A DNA stretch of 8,758 bases from positions 1-8,758 of the forward strand of contig CABUTH010000080.1 in assembly GCA_902494465.1 (NCBI GenBank). Direction: 5' to 3'. Source of the stretch: an uncultured Collinsella sp. Lineage in GTDB: Bacteria > Actinomycetota > Coriobacteriia > Coriobacteriales > Coriobacteriaceae. The notes beneath the pieces are model-generated. The model ran no database searches, was not told the origin of the DNA, and was given only the letters and a program-made list of their open reading frames with translations. Positions within the stretch are counted from its first letter, which is position 1, and every line of letters starts with the position of its first letter. This document shows positions 7,019 through 8,758 of this stretch, piece by piece. Position numbers and translations under genes: made by a program.

Positions 7019-8530
7019 TTAGCGGTAGCTGACGCTTTGCTGGGAGTCCTTGACGACTACGTCGTGGGCGCCGCCTTCGACGATGGAGGTGGAGCTGACC
7101 AGCGTTAGACGTGCCTTTTCCTGGAGCTCGGGGATCGAGAGAGCACCGCAGTTGCACATCGTGGACTTAACCTTGTAGAGCGTGCCGCCCACGCCGTCCT
7201 TGAGGGAACCGGCGTAGGGAACGTAGGAGTCGCCGCCCTCGACGAAGCTGAGCTTCGCGGCGCCGCCCAGGTCGTAGCGCTGCCAGTTGCGGGCACGCGC
7301 AGAACCCTCGCCCCAGTACTCCTTCATGTACTGGCCGTTCACGTTGACGCGCTCGGTCGGGCTCTCATCGAAGCGGGCGAAGTAGCGGCCCAGCATCATG
7401 AAGTCGGCACCCATGGCAAGGGCGAGCGTCATGTGGTAGTCGTAGACGATGCCGCCGTCGGAGCACACGGGCACGTAGACACCGGTCTCCTCGTAGTACT
7501 CGTCACGAGCGCGGCAGACGTCGATCAGCGCGGTGGCCTGGCCGCGGCCAATGCCCTTGGTCTCGCGGGTAATGCAGATGGAACCGCCGCCGATACCGAC
7601 CTTGATGAAGTCGGCACCGCAGTCGGCAAGGAAGCGGAAGCCCTCGGCGTCGACGACGTTACCGGCGCCGACCTTAACGTCCTCGCCATAGTTGGCGCGG
7701 ATCCACTCGATGGTGCGCTTCTGCCACTCGCTGAAGCCCTCGGAGGAGTCGATGCACAGAACGTCGGCACCGGCCTCGATGAGCAGCGGCACGCGCTCGG
7801 CATAGTCGCGGGTGTTGATTCCGGCGCCGACCATGTAGCGCTTGTCGCCATCGAGCAGCTCGTTGGGGTTGGTCTTGTGGCTGTCGTAGTCCTTGCGGAA
7901 GACAATACCCATCAGGTGATCGTTGTCGTCGACGATCGGCAGGGCGTTGAGCTTGTTGTCCCAGATGACGTCGTTGGCAACCTTGAGGCTGATGTTCTTG
8001 TCGCCCACGATGAGCTGCTCACGCGGGGTCATGAACTCGGAGACCTTCGTCTGGTGGTCATCGCGGCTGGGGCGATAGTCACGGCTGGTGACGATGCCCA
8101 GGAGCTTACCCTTGGGAGTGCCGTCGTCGGTGACCGGCATAGTGGAGTGACCGGTCTTCTCCTTGAGCTCGATGACCTGCTCCATGGTCATGTCGGGGGT
8201 CAGCGTAGAATCGGACTGAACGAAGCCGGCCTTGTGATCCTTGACGGCCTTGACCATAGCGGCCTCGGACTCGGCGCTCTGGGAACCGTAAATGAAGGAC
8301 AGGCCACCCTCGGTAGCGAGCGCGACACCCATATCGACGCCCGAGACGGACTGCATGATGGCGGAAACCATGGGGATGTTCAGGGTGATTGCCGGCTTCT
8401 CACCGCGCTTAAAGCGGGTTAGCGGCGTCTTAAGAGAGACGTTGTTGGGGATGCACTGCGAGGACGAGTAACCAGGAACCAGCAGATACTCCGAAAACGT
8501 GTGGGACTCACCGGGAAAGAACGTAGCCAT
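7019..8530 (-). CDS. guaB: IMP dehydrogenase, Tritrichomonas-like type with CBS domains
   Basis: The enzyme oxidises IMP to XMP with NAD+, the committed step of guanine nucleotide synthesis. The protein is 503 residues. Its (beta/alpha)8 barrel is split by a Bateman module of two CBS domains at about 104-220, containing FMTPREQL and [13 protein letters not shown]. The catalytic cysteine is C319 in [20 protein letters not shown]. Other active-site residues are D261, D358, R382 and the flap dyad R418-Y419 in [11 protein letters not shown]310 and E431 are also present. By recall, all these numbers coincide with those of the T. foetus enzyme, also 503 residues. The C-terminus [14 protein letters not shown] also fits this subgroup. 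The usual bacterial GIGPGSICTTR is changed to [17 protein letters not shown] (8540-8535) lies four bases before the ATG. It appears to be the only gene of its transcript, divergent from the gene at the right edge. Confidence 0.97.
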   Translation of the reverse strand: MATFFPGESHTFSEYLLVPGYSSSQCIPNNVSLKTPLTRFKRGEKPAITLNIPMVSAIMQSVSGVDMGVALATEGGLSFIYGSQSAESEAAMVKAVKDHKAGFVQSDSTLTPDMTMEQVIELKEKTGHSTMPVTDDGTPKGKLLGIVTSRDYRPSRDDHQTKVSEFMTPREQLIVGDKNISLKVANDVIWDNKLNALPIVDDNDHLMGIVFRKDYDSHKTNPNELLDGDKRYMVGAGINTRDYAERVPLLIEAGADVLCIDSSEGFSEWQKRTIEWIRANYGEDVKVGAGNVVDAEGFRFLADCGADFIKVGIGGGSICITRETKGIGRGQATALIDVCRARDEYYEETGVYVPVCSDGGIVYDYHMTLALAMGADFMMLGRYFARFDESPTERVNVNGQYMKEYWGEGSARARNWQRYDLGGAAKLSFVEGGDSYVPYAGSLKDGVGGTLYKVKSTMCNCGALSIPELQEKARLTLVSSTSIVEGGAHDVVVKDSQQSVSYR

Positions 8531-8576
8531 GTTTCTCCTTTTTCCATGCGACCGGTCGGCTGCAGGCCTCGTAGGA

Positions 8577-8607
8577 CCCAGCCCAACCTTGGGCGCCCAA
8601 TACTGGG
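8577..8607. repeat. Nested and overlapping palindromes at the guaB transcript start
   Basis: An outer pair CCCAG (8577-8581) and CTGGG (8603-8607) encloses a hairpin CCCAA (8582-8586) and TTGGG (8589-8593). The second half of that hairpin is also half of a perfect 12-bp palindrome, TTGGGCGCCCAA (8589-8600). The two inner structures exclude each other. A separate 10-bp palindrome, CGACCGGTCG, lies at 8549-8558. The cluster sits between the probable guaB -10 and its RBS. It could be an operator or a leader RNA structure. Confidence 0.55.
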
Positions 8608-8609
8608 GA

Positions 8610-8638
8610 AGTATCTTAACGCACTTTGACTGCTACAA
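8610..8638 (-). promoter_or_regulatory. Possible guaB promoter
   Basis: On the minus strand TTGTAG (8638-8633) and GATACT (8615-8610) are separated by 17 bases. The match to consensus is modest (three and four of six). Transcription would start near 8603 and give a leader of about 73 bases. It overlaps the divergent plus-strand -10. Confidence 0.4.
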
Positions 8639-8639
8639 T
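8631..8639 (+). promoter_or_regulatory. Possible extended -10 promoter for the divergent right-edge gene
   Basis: The plus strand reads TGC then TACAAT (8634-8639), a good extended -10, without a clear -35 at the right spacing. A TTGACT at 8626-8631 has no matching -10 at 16-18 bases. The start would be near 8646, giving a leader of about 78 bases. That leader contains a small GTTTGC/GCAAAC hairpin at 8684-8698. Confidence 0.4.
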
Positions 8640-8723
8640 GCATGATTTAAGAAGAGCACACGAGGGTTTGACGCAGGCTATGCGTTTGCCCAGCAAACAC
8701 TTTAGCGGGGAGACGTGGAGCAC

Positions 8724-8758
8724 ATGGAGTACAAGACGACGGCAAAGTTGGTCATTCA
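8724..8758 (+). CDS. Start of an unidentified protein, cut by the window edge
   Basis: An open frame begins with ATG at 8724 and reads MEYKTTAKLVI before the edge. GGAG at 8717-8720 lies only three bases ahead of it. An in-frame GTG at 8715 with GGGGAG at 8707-8712 could instead be the start, adding three residues. The upstream extended -10 and the divergent layout support a real gene. Eleven residues are too few to identify the product. Confidence 0.45.
   Translation, partial: MEYKTTAKLVI

Noticed and set aside
6944..7033. 29-codon plus-strand ORF inside the guaB 3' foldback
   Set aside because: It has no Shine-Dalgarno, lies inside a palindrome and overlaps the end of guaB, and its composition is explained by the repeat.
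1..8758. Hidden mobile, defence or CRISPR system
   Set aside because: All long coding frames are core housekeeping genes; no spaced repeats, transposase, integrase, nuclease or toxin-like genes are visible.

Overview
This is a GC-rich, gene-dense chromosomal segment of ordinary bacterial housekeeping genes. Five genes are encoded on the minus strand, and the first codons of a sixth gene lie on the plus strand at the right edge. The protein sequences suggest a high-GC Gram-positive of the class Coriobacteriia, most likely Collinsella or a close relative. I base this on recognition of the LeuRS, NusA and IMPDH sequences, not on a database search. Codon use strongly avoids TTA, CTA and TCA, which leaves very long meaningless open frames antisense to the real genes.

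Reading along minus-strand transcription (right to left), the window starts at a divergent promoter region (8531-8723). To the right of it is the start of an unidentified plus-strand gene. To the left is guaB (IMP dehydrogenase, 8530-7019). A 370-bp intergenic region (6649-7018) follows, packed with four inverted repeats, including a foldback with perfect 29-bp arms in the leuS leader. Then come leuS (leucyl-tRNA synthetase, 6648-4072) and a terminator. An AT-rich gap holds a good sigma-70 type promoter and, just before the rimP ribosome binding site, an intrinsic terminator. The rimP-nusA-infB operon (3814 to the left edge) completes the window; infB runs off the edge.

rimP, nusA and infB form the conserved translation/transcription operon: 30S maturation, transcription elongation/termination and translation initiation. 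rimP and nusA are one base apart. The ylxR and L7Ae-like genes often found between nusA and infB are absent; a 91-base spacer with two hairpins takes their place. LeuRS charges tRNA-Leu and GuaB makes XMP for guanine nucleotides, so the whole block supports growth and protein synthesis.

I see no CRISPR array, phage, transposase, toxin-antitoxin or defence gene. The most interesting signals are regulatory or structural: the promoter-terminator-RBS arrangement ahead of rimP-nusA (candidate NusA autoregulated attenuator), a Cys/His zinc-knuckle-like tail on NusA, the perfect foldback ahead of leuS, and an IMPDH that matches the Tritrichomonas foetus enzyme in length and key residue numbering.
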